The position numbers and the translations under genes are program-made. A stretch of DNA of 64,000 bases from Pseudomonas lini (GTDB lineage: Bacteria > Pseudomonadota > Gammaproteobacteria > Pseudomonadales > Pseudomonadaceae): the NCBI RefSeq assembly GCF_001042905.1, contig NZ_JYLB01000002.1:682001-746000 (forward strand), in the 5' to 3' direction. How positions within the stretch are numbered: position 1 is the stretch's first letter; every line of letters begins with the position of its first letter. Shown here piece after piece: positions 57,376 to 64,000 of the stretch. Below the pieces are notes generated by a model. That model had not been told where the DNA came from, made no database searches, and was given only the letters and a program-made list of their open reading frames with translations.

Positions 57376-58014
57376 ATGCTAAAGCGCTTCGCACCCCTCG
57401 TGCCTCTCGCACTCGTCACCCTGTTGTTCGGTTGCGCTGCTCACTCTCCAGTGCCCCAGCAAGAGCCAAAACAGCAGGTTTCAAATTCAGTTACCGCGCA
57501 ATCTTCTTCCGTTCTTTTCCAGGAAGAGCTGGTCAATGATAAAGAACTGGCAGACTTCGCCGGCGGCAAGTCGTACCAGCTTCCGGTTCTGGCCGACAGC
57601 ATCCTCGAACGTGGCATGTCCCTGATCGGTACCCGTTACCGTTTCGGCGGCACCTCCGAGGCTGGTTTCGACTGCAGCGGCTTCATCGGTTATCTGTTTC
57701 GTGAAGAGGCCGGCATGAACCTGCCGCGCTCCACTCGCGAAATGATCAACGTTGATGCTCCTCTGGTTGCTCGCAGCGCCCTCAAACCGGGTGACCTGCT
57801 GTTCTTCGCCACCAATGGCCGTCGCGGTCGTGTCAGTCACGCCGGGATCTACTTGGGGGACAACCAGTTCATCCATTCCAGCAGCCGCAAAAGCGGTGGT
57901 GTCCGGATCGATAGTCTGGGCGACAGCTACTGGAGCAAGACCTTCATCGAAGCCAAGCGCGCACTCGCGATGGCGCCTGCTGCGGCCCCGGCTATCGTCA
58001 CGGCGCGCAAGTAA
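57376..58014 (+). CDS. NlpC/P60 lipoprotein, first of a pair
   Basis: The 212-residue product has a lipoprotein signal ending LFGC (C20), a linker, and an NlpC/P60 cysteine-peptidase domain (about 75-205) with C100 (GFDCSGFIGYLF), H155 (RVSHAGIYLG) and H167 (FIHSSS). Such enzymes cleave stem peptides of peptidoglycan. I chose the ATG at 57376 rather than the GTG two codons upstream. The gene is followed by a terminator and a paralogue. Confidence 0.9.
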   Translation: MLKRFAPLVPLALVTLLFGCAAHSPVPQQEPKQQVSNSVTAQSSSVLFQEELVNDKELADFAGGKSYQLPVLADSILERGMSLIGTRYRFGGTSEAGFDCSGFIGYLFREEAGMNLPRSTREMINVDAPLVARSALKPGDLLFFATNGRRGRVSHAGIYLGDNQFIHSSSRKSGGVRIDSLGDSYWSKTFIEAKRALAMAPAAAPAIVTARK

Positions 58015-58096
58015 GCGGACAGTTTGTAAGGCGAAGTTAAAGTCTTACTTGAAGTTTGCCGCGTAGCCGCTAGAATCCTGATCTATTATTGATGGC

Positions 58097-58132
58097 AAAC
58101 CGCCTGCGTTCTGCGCAGGCGGTTTTCTTTTC
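58097..58132 (+). terminator. Terminator between the two NlpC/P60 genes
   Basis: AAACCGCCTGCG, TTCTG, CGCAGGCGGTTT followed by TCTTTT. The paralogues are therefore probably separate transcripts. Confidence 0.88.
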
Positions 58133-58180
58133 TGTCTTTGTGGCAGAAAAAAGCCGCAGCCAGATCAGGATGTTCTGTTT

Positions 58181-58717
58181 ATGACGATGTCGGCCCGCCT
58201 CGCACTCATGTTCTTCGCAGCACTGCTCAGCGCCTGCGCCAGCCGCACACCGCCACCTGCGCCGGTGGTTCGCGCTCCGATTGTTTTTGGTCCTTCCCAA
58301 GCCTTTTCCCCTGCGGCAGAAGACGTGCTGTTTCGTGCGCTGGGTCTGGTGGGAACGCCTTATCGCTGGGGCGGCAACACGCCGGATTCCGGGTTCGATT
58401 GCAGCGGTCTGATCGGTTATGTGTATCGCGATGTCGCAGGCATTTCCTTGCCGCGCTCCACCCGCGAGATGATCGGCATGCAGGCCCCCAATATCGGCAA
58501 GGAAGGCCTGCAAACCGGTGACCTGATTTTCTTCGCCACCAATGGCGGCTCCCAGGTCAGCCACGCCGGGATCTACGTCGGCGAAGGCCGCTTCGTCCAC
58601 GCGCCAGCCACGGGCGGCACGGTCAAGCTGGACAGCTTGTCCAAGGCTTACTGGCAGAAAGCCTATCTGAGCGCCAAGCGCGTCTTGCAGCCCGAGCACC
58701 TGGCACATAATCCGTAG
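58181..58717 (+). CDS. NlpC/P60 lipoprotein, second of a pair
   Basis: The 178-residue product has a lipobox LSAC (C19), a short Pro-rich linker and an NlpC/P60 domain with C74 (GFDCSGLIGYVY), H128 (QVSHAGIYVG) and H140 (FVHAPA). The two domains share long identical stretches with the upstream protein (FDCSG, LPRSTREMI, FFATNG), showing a tandem duplication. No good ribosome site is visible before the ATG at 58181; the ATG at 58187 is an alternative. Confidence 0.9.
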   Translation: MTMSARLALMFFAALLSACASRTPPPAPVVRAPIVFGPSQAFSPAAEDVLFRALGLVGTPYRWGGNTPDSGFDCSGLIGYVYRDVAGISLPRSTREMIGMQAPNIGKEGLQTGDLIFFATNGGSQVSHAGIYVGEGRFVHAPATGGTVKLDSLSKAYWQKAYLSAKRVLQPEHLAHNP

Positions 58718-58737
58718 CGGATGTAGGCGTCTGCCGG

Positions 58738-58815
58738 AAAAGATCGCAGCCTGCGGCAGCTCCTACGTTGGATGACGTACACCCTGTAAGAGCTGCCGAA
58801 GGCTGCGATCTTTTG
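58738..58815. repeat. REP pair, class A
   Basis: AAAAGATCGCAGCCTGCGGC then AGCTCCTACG and an inverted copy TGTAAGAGCTGCCGAAGGCT then GCGATCTTTTG, between the convergent NlpC/P60 and sugar dehydrogenase genes. Confidence 0.87.
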
Positions 58816-58819
58816 ACGT

Positions 58820-60133
58820 TTACCTGGCCGCGGACACGCGCCACACCTTGTTCCCTACGTCATCCGCCACCAGCAGACCTCCCTGCTGATCGATCACCAC
58901 ACCCACCGGCCGGCCCATGGCTTTTTCCTCATCATTGAGGAAACCAGTGAGCACATCCACTGGCTGCCCGGTCGGTTTGCCGGCGCTGAACGGCACGAAA
59001 ATCACTTTGTAGCCACTGTGTGGCTTGCGGTTCCACGAGCCGTGCTGGCCGATGAATGCACCTTGAGTGAACGGTGCAGGCAGTTTGCCGCCTTCGGCGA
59101 ACGTCAGGCCCAGTGACGCGGTATGTGGCCCCACTGCGTAGTCTGGCGCAATGGCCTTGGCCACCAGATCGGGTTTTTGCGGTTCGACGCGAATGTCGAC
59201 GTGTTGGCCGTAATAGCTGTAAGGCCAGCCGTAGAACCCGCCGTCTTTCACTGACGTGATGTAGTCCGGCACCAGGTCGCTGCCGATTTCGTCACGCTCG
59301 TTGACGGCGGTCCACAATGCGCCGCTCTGAGGCTCCCAGGCCAGACCGTTTGGATTACGGATGCCCGAGGCGAAGATCCGGTGATTGCCGGTGGCGCGAT
59401 CCACTTCCCAGATTGCCGCGCGGCCTTCCTCCTGATCCATGCCGTTTTCACCGACGTTGCTGTTCGAGCCCACGGTGACGTACAGCTTGCTGCCATCCTT
59501 ACTGGCGATGACGTTTTTGGTCCAGTGATGATTCAGCGTGCCGCCCGGCAAATCGACTATCTTGATCGGCTGCGACTTGATCGCGGTCTCACCGTTTTCA
59601 TAGTGGAAGCGCAGCAGGCGATCAGTGTCGGCGACGTACAGGTCATTGCCGACCAGGGTCATGCCGAAGGGCGAATTGAGGTTTTCCAGGAACACCGTGC
59701 GGGTTTCGGCGACGCCGTCGTGGTCCTTGTCCCGCAGCAGAGTGATGCGGTTCGGGCTGGGGACGCCAGCACCGGCGCGGCCCATGACTTTGCCCATGAC
59801 CCAGCCACGAATGCCTTGTCCATCATCGGGTTTGGGCGGCGCGTTGGTTTCGGCCACCAACACATCGCCGTTAGGCAACACATAGAGCCAGCGCGGATGA
59901 TCGAGGCCTTCGGCAAACGCCGCCACTTGAGTCCCTGCCGCGGCGACGGGTTTCTTACCTTCAGGCCAGCCGATCGCCGGGGCGATGTTCACCGTCGGGA
60001 TCAGGGTTTTATTCGGTTCTGGCAGCTTGGGCGAGGGGCCTGTGCCATCCGAGACTTGCAGGCTGGAGGTTTCACCACAGGCGGCGAGCCCTCCGGCGAG
60101 CGCGATGATGAAAACGAGCTGGGGTTTGCGCAT
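58820..60133 (-). CDS. PQQ-dependent sugar dehydrogenase-like lipoprotein (sorbosone dehydrogenase family)
   Basis: The 437-residue product has a lipoprotein signal ending LAAC (C19) and a six-bladed beta-propeller of the soluble glucose/sorbosone dehydrogenase type. Visible are [57 protein letters not shown] and [15 protein letters not shown], and the PQQ/Ca-site-like [13 protein letters not shown] region. Location would be the periplasm, membrane-anchored. Substrate and PQQ use are inferred from the family. Confidence 0.86.
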   Translation of the reverse strand: MRKPQLVFIIALAGGLAACGETSSLQVSDGTGPSPKLPEPNKTLIPTVNIAPAIGWPEGKKPVAAAGTQVAAFAEGLDHPRWLYVLPNGDVLVAETNAPPKPDDGQGIRGWVMGKVMGRAGAGVPSPNRITLLRDKDHDGVAETRTVFLENLNSPFGMTLVGNDLYVADTDRLLRFHYENGETAIKSQPIKIVDLPGGTLNHHWTKNVIASKDGSKLYVTVGSNSNVGENGMDQEEGRAAIWEVDRATGNHRIFASGIRNPNGLAWEPQSGALWTAVNERDEIGSDLVPDYITSVKDGGFYGWPYSYYGQHVDIRVEPQKPDLVAKAIAPDYAVGPHTASLGLTFAEGGKLPAPFTQGAFIGQHGSWNRKPHSGYKVIFVPFSAGKPTGQPVDVLTGFLNDEEKAMGRPVGVVIDQQGGLLVADDVGNKVWRVSAAR

Positions 60134-60201
60134 TACTGATCTTCCCTATGAATGCATTGACGTAATCATAGAGAAGCGTAGACGCTTGATGGTTCAACCC
60201 G

Positions 60202-60798
60202 TCAGCCGCGGGCTTCCTTGAGTAATACGGCGATCCCTGGATGGTAGTTGCCGGCTTCATTGCGCAACTTGCGATAGGCGTAAGGGAAATACCAGGCCAC
60301 GGCGCAGCTGGGTTCCTTCTGCAAGTCGTCGAGCATGTCCTGCAGTTCTTCCGGTGTAGCGCTCTGCTGAGCTTTTTGCGGCGCAACGAACAGGCAACCG
60401 AGTTTCAGGTCGCTGGCGTAGCTGATTCGCTTGGCCTCGCTGGTGATGTCCTGTAGTGCCTGAGTCAGGTTCAGGCTGTTGACCCGCGGCCAGCGTTGAG
60501 TGGCTTGAAGGTAGGCGCGTTGTTCGGCGGTGGCTTCGGGAGTGGCGATAAACAGGTCGGCGCGGCCGTTGCGTTCGCCTTCTTCGTTCTGCTTGCGCGT
60601 CGTCGTTTGTTGCAAGGTGACCATTTCTGCCATCCAGGCCGCGGCGGAGAGCAGGCCGAGGTTGGCTTTTTCGTCGTACCAATAAGGTGTGTCGTTATCG
60701 CCGCGCACAGCGTTGTAGCGGTCGATACAGTCAAACCAGCGTTCCAGCACCGGTCGCAGGAATTCCAGCTTCGGATTGCTGATGATCATGCCTTGCAT
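60202..60798 (-). CDS. Protein of unknown function (198 residues)
   Basis: No signal peptide or membrane segment is seen, so it is probably cytoplasmic. The product is a mixed alpha/beta protein with FLRPVLERWFDCIDRYNAVR, a DTPYWYDEKANLGLLSAAAW segment and VAWYFPYAYRKLRNEAGNYHPG. I do not recognise the family. It is divergent from the cobalamin operon and 68 bases upstream of the sugar dehydrogenase gene on the same strand. An alternative start lies three codons downstream. Confidence 0.7.
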   Translation of the reverse strand: MQGMIISNPKLEFLRPVLERWFDCIDRYNAVRGDNDTPYWYDEKANLGLLSAAAWMAEMVTLQQTTTRKQNEEGERNGRADLFIATPEATAEQRAYLQATQRWPRVNSLNLTQALQDITSEAKRISYASDLKLGCLFVAPQKAQQSATPEELQDMLDDLQKEPSCAVAWYFPYAYRKLRNEAGNYHPGIAVLLKEARG

Positions 60799-60967
60799 GT
60801 TGCTTACCCTTGTAATTGTGTTGTTGGGTTCTATGGCGCTTTGATATCACTGCTGACAGTGTGGTGCAAGATTGGTGTCAGGTAATTGATGGGCGGCAGT
60901 ATATCGAGTGCCCACGCTTTGTCTTCAATTGACGCTCCACCCCCAACCCTCTAACCTTCGCGGCTTG

Positions 60968-61175
60968 TTTCAGGTGCTCTGTGGCGATGGCCGACAGAGT
61001 GAAACAGGGAAGCCGGTGAGTGGCTATCGTCAAGCGACGAAGCGTCATGATCCCGGCGCTGCCCCCGCAACGGTAAATGAGTGAAGACTGCGCTTTGAGC
61101 CACTGTGTTGATGTCAACATGGGAAGGCGCGCAGTCAGGCAACACGCCGCTCATGAGCCCGGAGACCGGCCTGAT
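60968..61175 (+). promoter_or_regulatory. Cobalamin (B12) riboswitch
   Basis: The region has the conserved B12-box GCTGCCCCCGCAACGGTAA (61059-61075 and flanks). Upstream is GAAACAGGGAAGCCGGTGAG, and downstream ATGAGCCCGGAGACCGGCCT. These are the core elements of adenosylcobalamin riboswitches, in normal order and spacing. It precedes cobO by about 90 bases and would repress the operon when cobalamin is plentiful. Confidence 0.95.
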
Positions 61176-61268
61176 TCATCCAACGGCATCACGGTGGGCG
61201 ATGCCAGGCTTCTTGCCGTCTATTCTTGTGCCTGCCCGCCGTTATCCAGCCTCAACGGAGAGCTCCCC

Positions 61269-61880
61269 ATGACTGATACTCCCGATCGTGACGAACGCCA
61301 TCTGGCGCGCATGCTGCGCAAAAAAGCGGTGATCGACGAACGCATCGCCAACTCCCCGAATGAATGCGGTTTGCTGCTGGTGCTGTCCGGCAACGGCAAG
61401 GGCAAGAGCAGCTCGGCGTTCGGCATGCTTGCGCGGTCAATGGGCCACGGCATGCAGTGCGGCGTGGTGCAGTTCATCAAGGGGCGCACCAGCACCGGCG
61501 AGGAGCTGTTCTTCCGGCGCTTCCCGGAGCAGGTGCGTTTTCATGTGATGGGCGAGGGCTTCACTTGGGAAACCCAGGACCGCCAGCGCGACATCGCCGC
61601 CGCTGAAGCCGCGTGGGCGGTGTCCCGCGAATTGCTGCGTGATCCGGCCATTGGCCTCGTGGTGCTCGATGAGTTGAACATCGCCCTCAAGCACGGCTAC
61701 CTCGATCTCGATCAGGTGCTCAGCGACTTGCAGGCCCGTCCACCGATGCAGCACGTGGTGGTCACGGGTCGTGGCGCCAAACCAGAGATGATCGAGCTGG
61801 CCGACACCGTCACTGAAATGGGCATGATCAAGCACGCCTTCCAGGCTGGAATCAAAGCGCAAAAAGGCGTCGAACTGTGA
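61269..61880 (+). CDS. cobO: Cob(I)yrinic acid a,c-diamide adenosyltransferase
   Basis: CobO/BtuR adenosylates corrinoids using ATP. The 203-residue product has the P-loop-like SGNGKGKSSSAFG (40-52), the VVQFIKGRTSTGEE segment and VVLDELNIALKHGYLDL, all typical. GGAG is placed eight bases before the ATG at 61269. Its stop overlaps the cobB start by four bases (GTGA). Confidence 0.95.
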   Translation: MTDTPDRDERHLARMLRKKAVIDERIANSPNECGLLLVLSGNGKGKSSSAFGMLARSMGHGMQCGVVQFIKGRTSTGEELFFRRFPEQVRFHVMGEGFTWETQDRQRDIAAAEAAWAVSRELLRDPAIGLVVLDELNIALKHGYLDLDQVLSDLQARPPMQHVVVTGRGAKPEMIELADTVTEMGMIKHAFQAGIKAQKGVEL

Positions 61881-63274
61881 CTCAACCCCGTCATTGCTCG
61901 GCGGTACTGATCGCCGCGCCGGCCTCCGGTCAGGGCAAGACCACCGTCACCGCCGCGCTTGCCCGTTTGCATCGCAATCAGGGGCGCAAGGTTCGCGTGT
62001 TCAAATGCGGCCCGGACTTTCTCGACCCGATGATTCTCGAGCGCGCCAGCGGCGCACCGGTTTATCAACTCGACATGTGGATGGTCGGCGAGCAGGAAAG
62101 TCGACGTCTATTGTGGGAGGCCGCAGGCGAAGCCGATCTGATCCTCATCGAAGGCGTCATGGGGCTGTTCGACGGTACGCCGTCCAGCGCCGATCTGGCG
62201 CGGCACTTCGGTGTGCCGGTGCTCGGCGTGATCGACGGCACCGCCATGGCGCAGACGTTTGGCGCGCTGGCCCTGGGTCTTGCGCGTTATCAACCGGACT
62301 TGCCGTTTGCCGGTGTGCTGGCCAACCGGGTCGGCACCGTGCGACATGCGCAGTTGCTCGAAGGCAGCCTGACTGAAGGCTTGCGCTGGTACGGCGCGTT
62401 GTCCCGGGAGACCGGGATCGAATTGCCGAGTCGGCATCTGGGCCTGGTTCAGGCCAGCGAGCTCAATGATCTCGACCTGCGTCTCGATGCGGCGGCCGAC
62501 TCCTTGGCCAGCAGTTGCGATGTGGCTCTACCGCCGGCCGTGGAATTCGCCGCGCCTGAAATGATCGCCGCCGAACCGTTGCTGGCCGGTGTGCGGATTG
62601 CCGTGGCTCGGGACGAAGCTTTCGCGTTTACCTACGGCGCGAGCCTGGATCTGCTGCGGGCGATGGGCGCCGAATTGTTTTTCTTCTCGCCGATCCGCGA
62701 CACCGAATTGCCAGAAGCAGATAGCCTGTATCTGCCGGGCGGTTACCCCGAATTGCACCATGTGGCGTTATCACAAAACACGCCGATGCTGACCGCGATC
62801 CGCGCTCACCACGCAGCGGGCAAACCGTTGCTGGCCGAGTGTGGCGGCATGCTGTACCTGCTGGATTCCTTGACCGATGTCGAGGGCACTCGCGCTGAAC
62901 TGGTTGGCCTGCTGGCCGGTGATGCGGTGATGCAGAAGCGCCTTGCCGCGTTGGCCTTGCAGGCGGTCGAATTGCCGGAAGGTTTACTGCGCGGGCACAC
63001 GTATCACCACTCGTTGACCAGCACCGAGCTTGAGCCGATTGCTAGAGGTTTGAGCCCGAATGGTGGGCGAGGGGCGGAGGCGGTTTATCGTGAGGGGCGG
63101 ATGACGGCGTCCTATGTGCATTTTTATTTTCCGTCCAATCCATCGGCGATTGCGGCGCTGTTTGTGCCTGACCTTGAGGCCGCCTTTGCGAGCAAGTCGG
63201 ATCGCCGCACCGCCGCTCCCACATTGGATCACCAAAACCCTGTGGGAGCGGGCTTGCCCGCGAAGAGGCCATGA
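61877..63274 (+). CDS. cobB: Cobyrinic/hydrogenobyrinic acid a,c-diamide synthase with REP-encoded C-terminal tail
   Basis: CobB amidates side chains a and c of the corrin ring with glutamine and ATP. The 465-residue product (GTG start) has the N-terminal synthetase P-loop APASGQGKTTVTAAL (14-28) and a C-terminal class I glutaminase domain with the nucleophile C322 in LLAECGGMLYL. The family normally ends soon after SYVHFYFPSNP...IAALF (412-429). Here about 30 extra residues follow, and residues from about 436 are encoded by a REP pair (63183-63266). The stop overlaps bluB by four bases. Confidence 0.94.
   Translation: MTQPRHCSAVLIAAPASGQGKTTVTAALARLHRNQGRKVRVFKCGPDFLDPMILERASGAPVYQLDMWMVGEQESRRLLWEAAGEADLILIEGVMGLFDGTPSSADLARHFGVPVLGVIDGTAMAQTFGALALGLARYQPDLPFAGVLANRVGTVRHAQLLEGSLTEGLRWYGALSRETGIELPSRHLGLVQASELNDLDLRLDAAADSLASSCDVALPPAVEFAAPEMIAAEPLLAGVRIAVARDEAFAFTYGASLDLLRAMGAELFFFSPIRDTELPEADSLYLPGGYPELHHVALSQNTPMLTAIRAHHAAGKPLLAECGGMLYLLDSLTDVEGTRAELVGLLAGDAVMQKRLAALALQAVELPEGLLRGHTYHHSLTSTELEPIARGLSPNGGRGAEAVYREGRMTASYVHFYFPSNPSAIAALFVPDLEAAFASKSDRRTAAPTLDHQNPVGAGLPAKRP
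63183..63266. repeat. REP pair inside the 3' end of cobB
   Basis: TTTGCGAGCAAG, an unusual insert, then CCGCTCCCACA is followed by the inverted copy TGTGGGAGCGGGCTTGCCCG then CGAAGAGGCC. The right end also supplies the GAAGAGG that serves as ribosome site for bluB. Confidence 0.8.
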
Positions 63275-63921
63275 CGGACAACGCATTCAGCCAGGCCGAA
63301 CGCGCAGCCGTCTACCGAGCCATCGCCGAACGCCGTGACATGCGGCACTTCAGCGGCGGCACCGTCGAACCCGAGTTACTGAGGCGTCTGCTCGAAGCCG
63401 CGCATCAGGCCCCGAGTGTTGGCCTGATGCAGCCCTGGCGTTTCATTCGCATCAGCGACCGGGCACTGCGCGGCAAGATTCAGCAACTGGTGGAAGACGA
63501 GCGCATCCGTACCGCCGAAGCCCTCGGCGAGCGCTCCGACGAATTCATGAAGCTCAAGGTCGAAGGCATCAACGACTGCGCCGAGGTGCTGGTCGCCGCG
63601 CTGATGGACGATCGTGAGCGGCATATCTTCGGCCGTCGTACATTGCCGGAAATGGACATGGCCTCGCTGTCCTGCGCCATCCAGAATCTTTGGCTCGCGT
63701 CCCGCGCCGAAGGCCTGGGCATGGGCTGGGTGTCGCTGTTCGAGCCGCAAGCGCTGGCGGACTTGCTGGGTTTACCGACCGGGGCCAAGCCTTTGGCTGT
63801 TCTTTGCCTGGGGCCGGTCAAGGAATTCTATCCGGCGCCGATGTTGGTACTCGAAGGCTGGGCGCAGGCGCGTCCACTCAGCGAGTTGCTGTATGAAAAT
63901 TATTGGGGAGTGAGTCAATGA
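63271..63921 (+). CDS. bluB: 5,6-dimethylbenzimidazole synthase
   Basis: BluB converts reduced FMN with oxygen to the lower ligand of cobalamin. The 216-residue product is a nitroreductase-fold flavoprotein with RRDMRHFSGGTVEPELLRRL, AAHQAPSVGLMQPWRF (FMN contacts) and GLGMGWVSLFEP. The BluB-type SVGLMQPWRF region and its cob context distinguish it from ordinary nitroreductases. The ATG is five or so bases after GAAGAGG, which belongs to the REP. It overlaps cobD by four bases. Confidence 0.94.
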   Translation: MTDNAFSQAERAAVYRAIAERRDMRHFSGGTVEPELLRRLLEAAHQAPSVGLMQPWRFIRISDRALRGKIQQLVEDERIRTAEALGERSDEFMKLKVEGINDCAEVLVAALMDDRERHIFGRRTLPEMDMASLSCAIQNLWLASRAEGLGMGWVSLFEPQALADLLGLPTGAKPLAVLCLGPVKEFYPAPMLVLEGWAQARPLSELLYENYWGVSQ

Positions 63922-64000
63922 GTGTGGCGTTGTTGAGTGTCGCCGCGGTCGCGCTGGATGCGCTGCTGGGTGAACCCAAACGCTGGCATCCGCTGGTGGC
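63918..64000 (+). CDS. cobD: Adenosylcobinamide-phosphate synthase CobD/CbiB, N-terminal part (3' end outside window)
   Basis: Only the first 27 codons are present: MSVALLSVAAVALDALLGEP then KRWHPLV. The DALLGEPKRWHPLV signature is that of the CobD/CbiB membrane protein, which attaches aminopropanol phosphate or its equivalent to the corrin ring. It starts within the bluB stop (ATGA). Confidence 0.88.
   Translation, partial: MSVALLSVAAVALDALLGEPKRWHPLV

Noticed and set aside
58181..58717. Second NlpC/P60 gene as a pseudogene
   Set aside because: The reading frame, lipobox and all three active-site residues are intact; only the ribosome site is weak.

Overview
The window is chromosomal DNA from a Pseudomonas of the fluorescens/putida lineage. 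This is inferred from the gltA | sdhCDAB-sucAB-lpdG-sucCD locus, the gcl-hyi-glxR-ttuD-pyk glyoxylate cluster beside a RutR-type regulator and a DUF808 gene, the abundant REP sequences with a RAYT transposase, and close matches to remembered pseudomonad proteins. Coding density is high. I see no prophage, integron, CRISPR array, rRNA or tRNA. The only mobile-type gene is the RAYT.

Layout. (1) 1-3.7 kb: the end of a cytochrome c maturation operon (ccmF, ccmG/dsbE, ccmH, ccmI) and a small lipoprotein. (2) 3.9-4.6 kb: a hicAB toxin-antitoxin pair. (3) 4.7-9.2 kb, minus strand: an MFS exporter, a sulfate-binding protein, an ion channel with a C-terminal zinc ribbon, and a urea transporter. (4) 9.4-16.8 kb: the glyoxylate-to-glycerate pathway (gcl, hyi, glxR, ttuD, pyk) on the minus strand, diverging from a GlcG/HbpS gene across an intergenic region with two identical TTGTATACAA palindromes. 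(5) 17-19.3 kb: RAYT flanked by REP pairs, a RutR-type TetR regulator and a DUF808 membrane protein. (6) 19.4-24 kb: MlaA coupled to a predicted periplasmic hydrolase, a small membrane protein and a GH17-membrane fusion. (7) 24-27.2 kb: a betaine-type binding protein and DUF485-actP. (8) 27.2-28.1 kb: a non-coding region dominated by a ~640 bp imperfect inverted repeat. (9) 28.1-41.2 kb: the TCA-cycle block, with gltA diverging from sdhCDAB-sucAB-lpdG-sucCD. (10) 41.2-51.2 kb: brnQ, DUF599-MAPEG, a small lipoprotein, two hotdog thioesterases, htpG, a remnant of a dienelactone hydrolase gene, a pirin, an OsmC protein, an amidohydrolase and a DUF3859 protein. (11) 51.2-57.2 kb: purM-purN-DUF3108 diverging from DUF2066, an AI-2E-type permease and hda. 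(12) 57.3-60.8 kb: two NlpC/P60 lipoproteins, a sorbosone-dehydrogenase-like beta-propeller and an unrecognised protein. (13) 60.9-64 kb: a cobalamin riboswitch followed by cobO-cobB-bluB-cobD, cut by the window end.

The genes are mainly core metabolism. Gcl, Hyi, GlxR, TtuD and Pyk form a route from glyoxylate to pyruvate; GltA, Sdh, Suc and Lpd make up much of the TCA cycle; ActP brings in acetate. The less ordinary content lies between genes: at least five sequence classes of REP pairs, a large inverted repeat, a hairpin array between lpdG and sucC, an A8 tract that puts the sdhC start in doubt, and a REP pair that has become the 3' end of cobB. I did not find a convincing new multi-gene system. 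The strongest candidates for novelty are the large inverted repeat, the REP-cobB fusion and the MlaA-hydrolase coupling.
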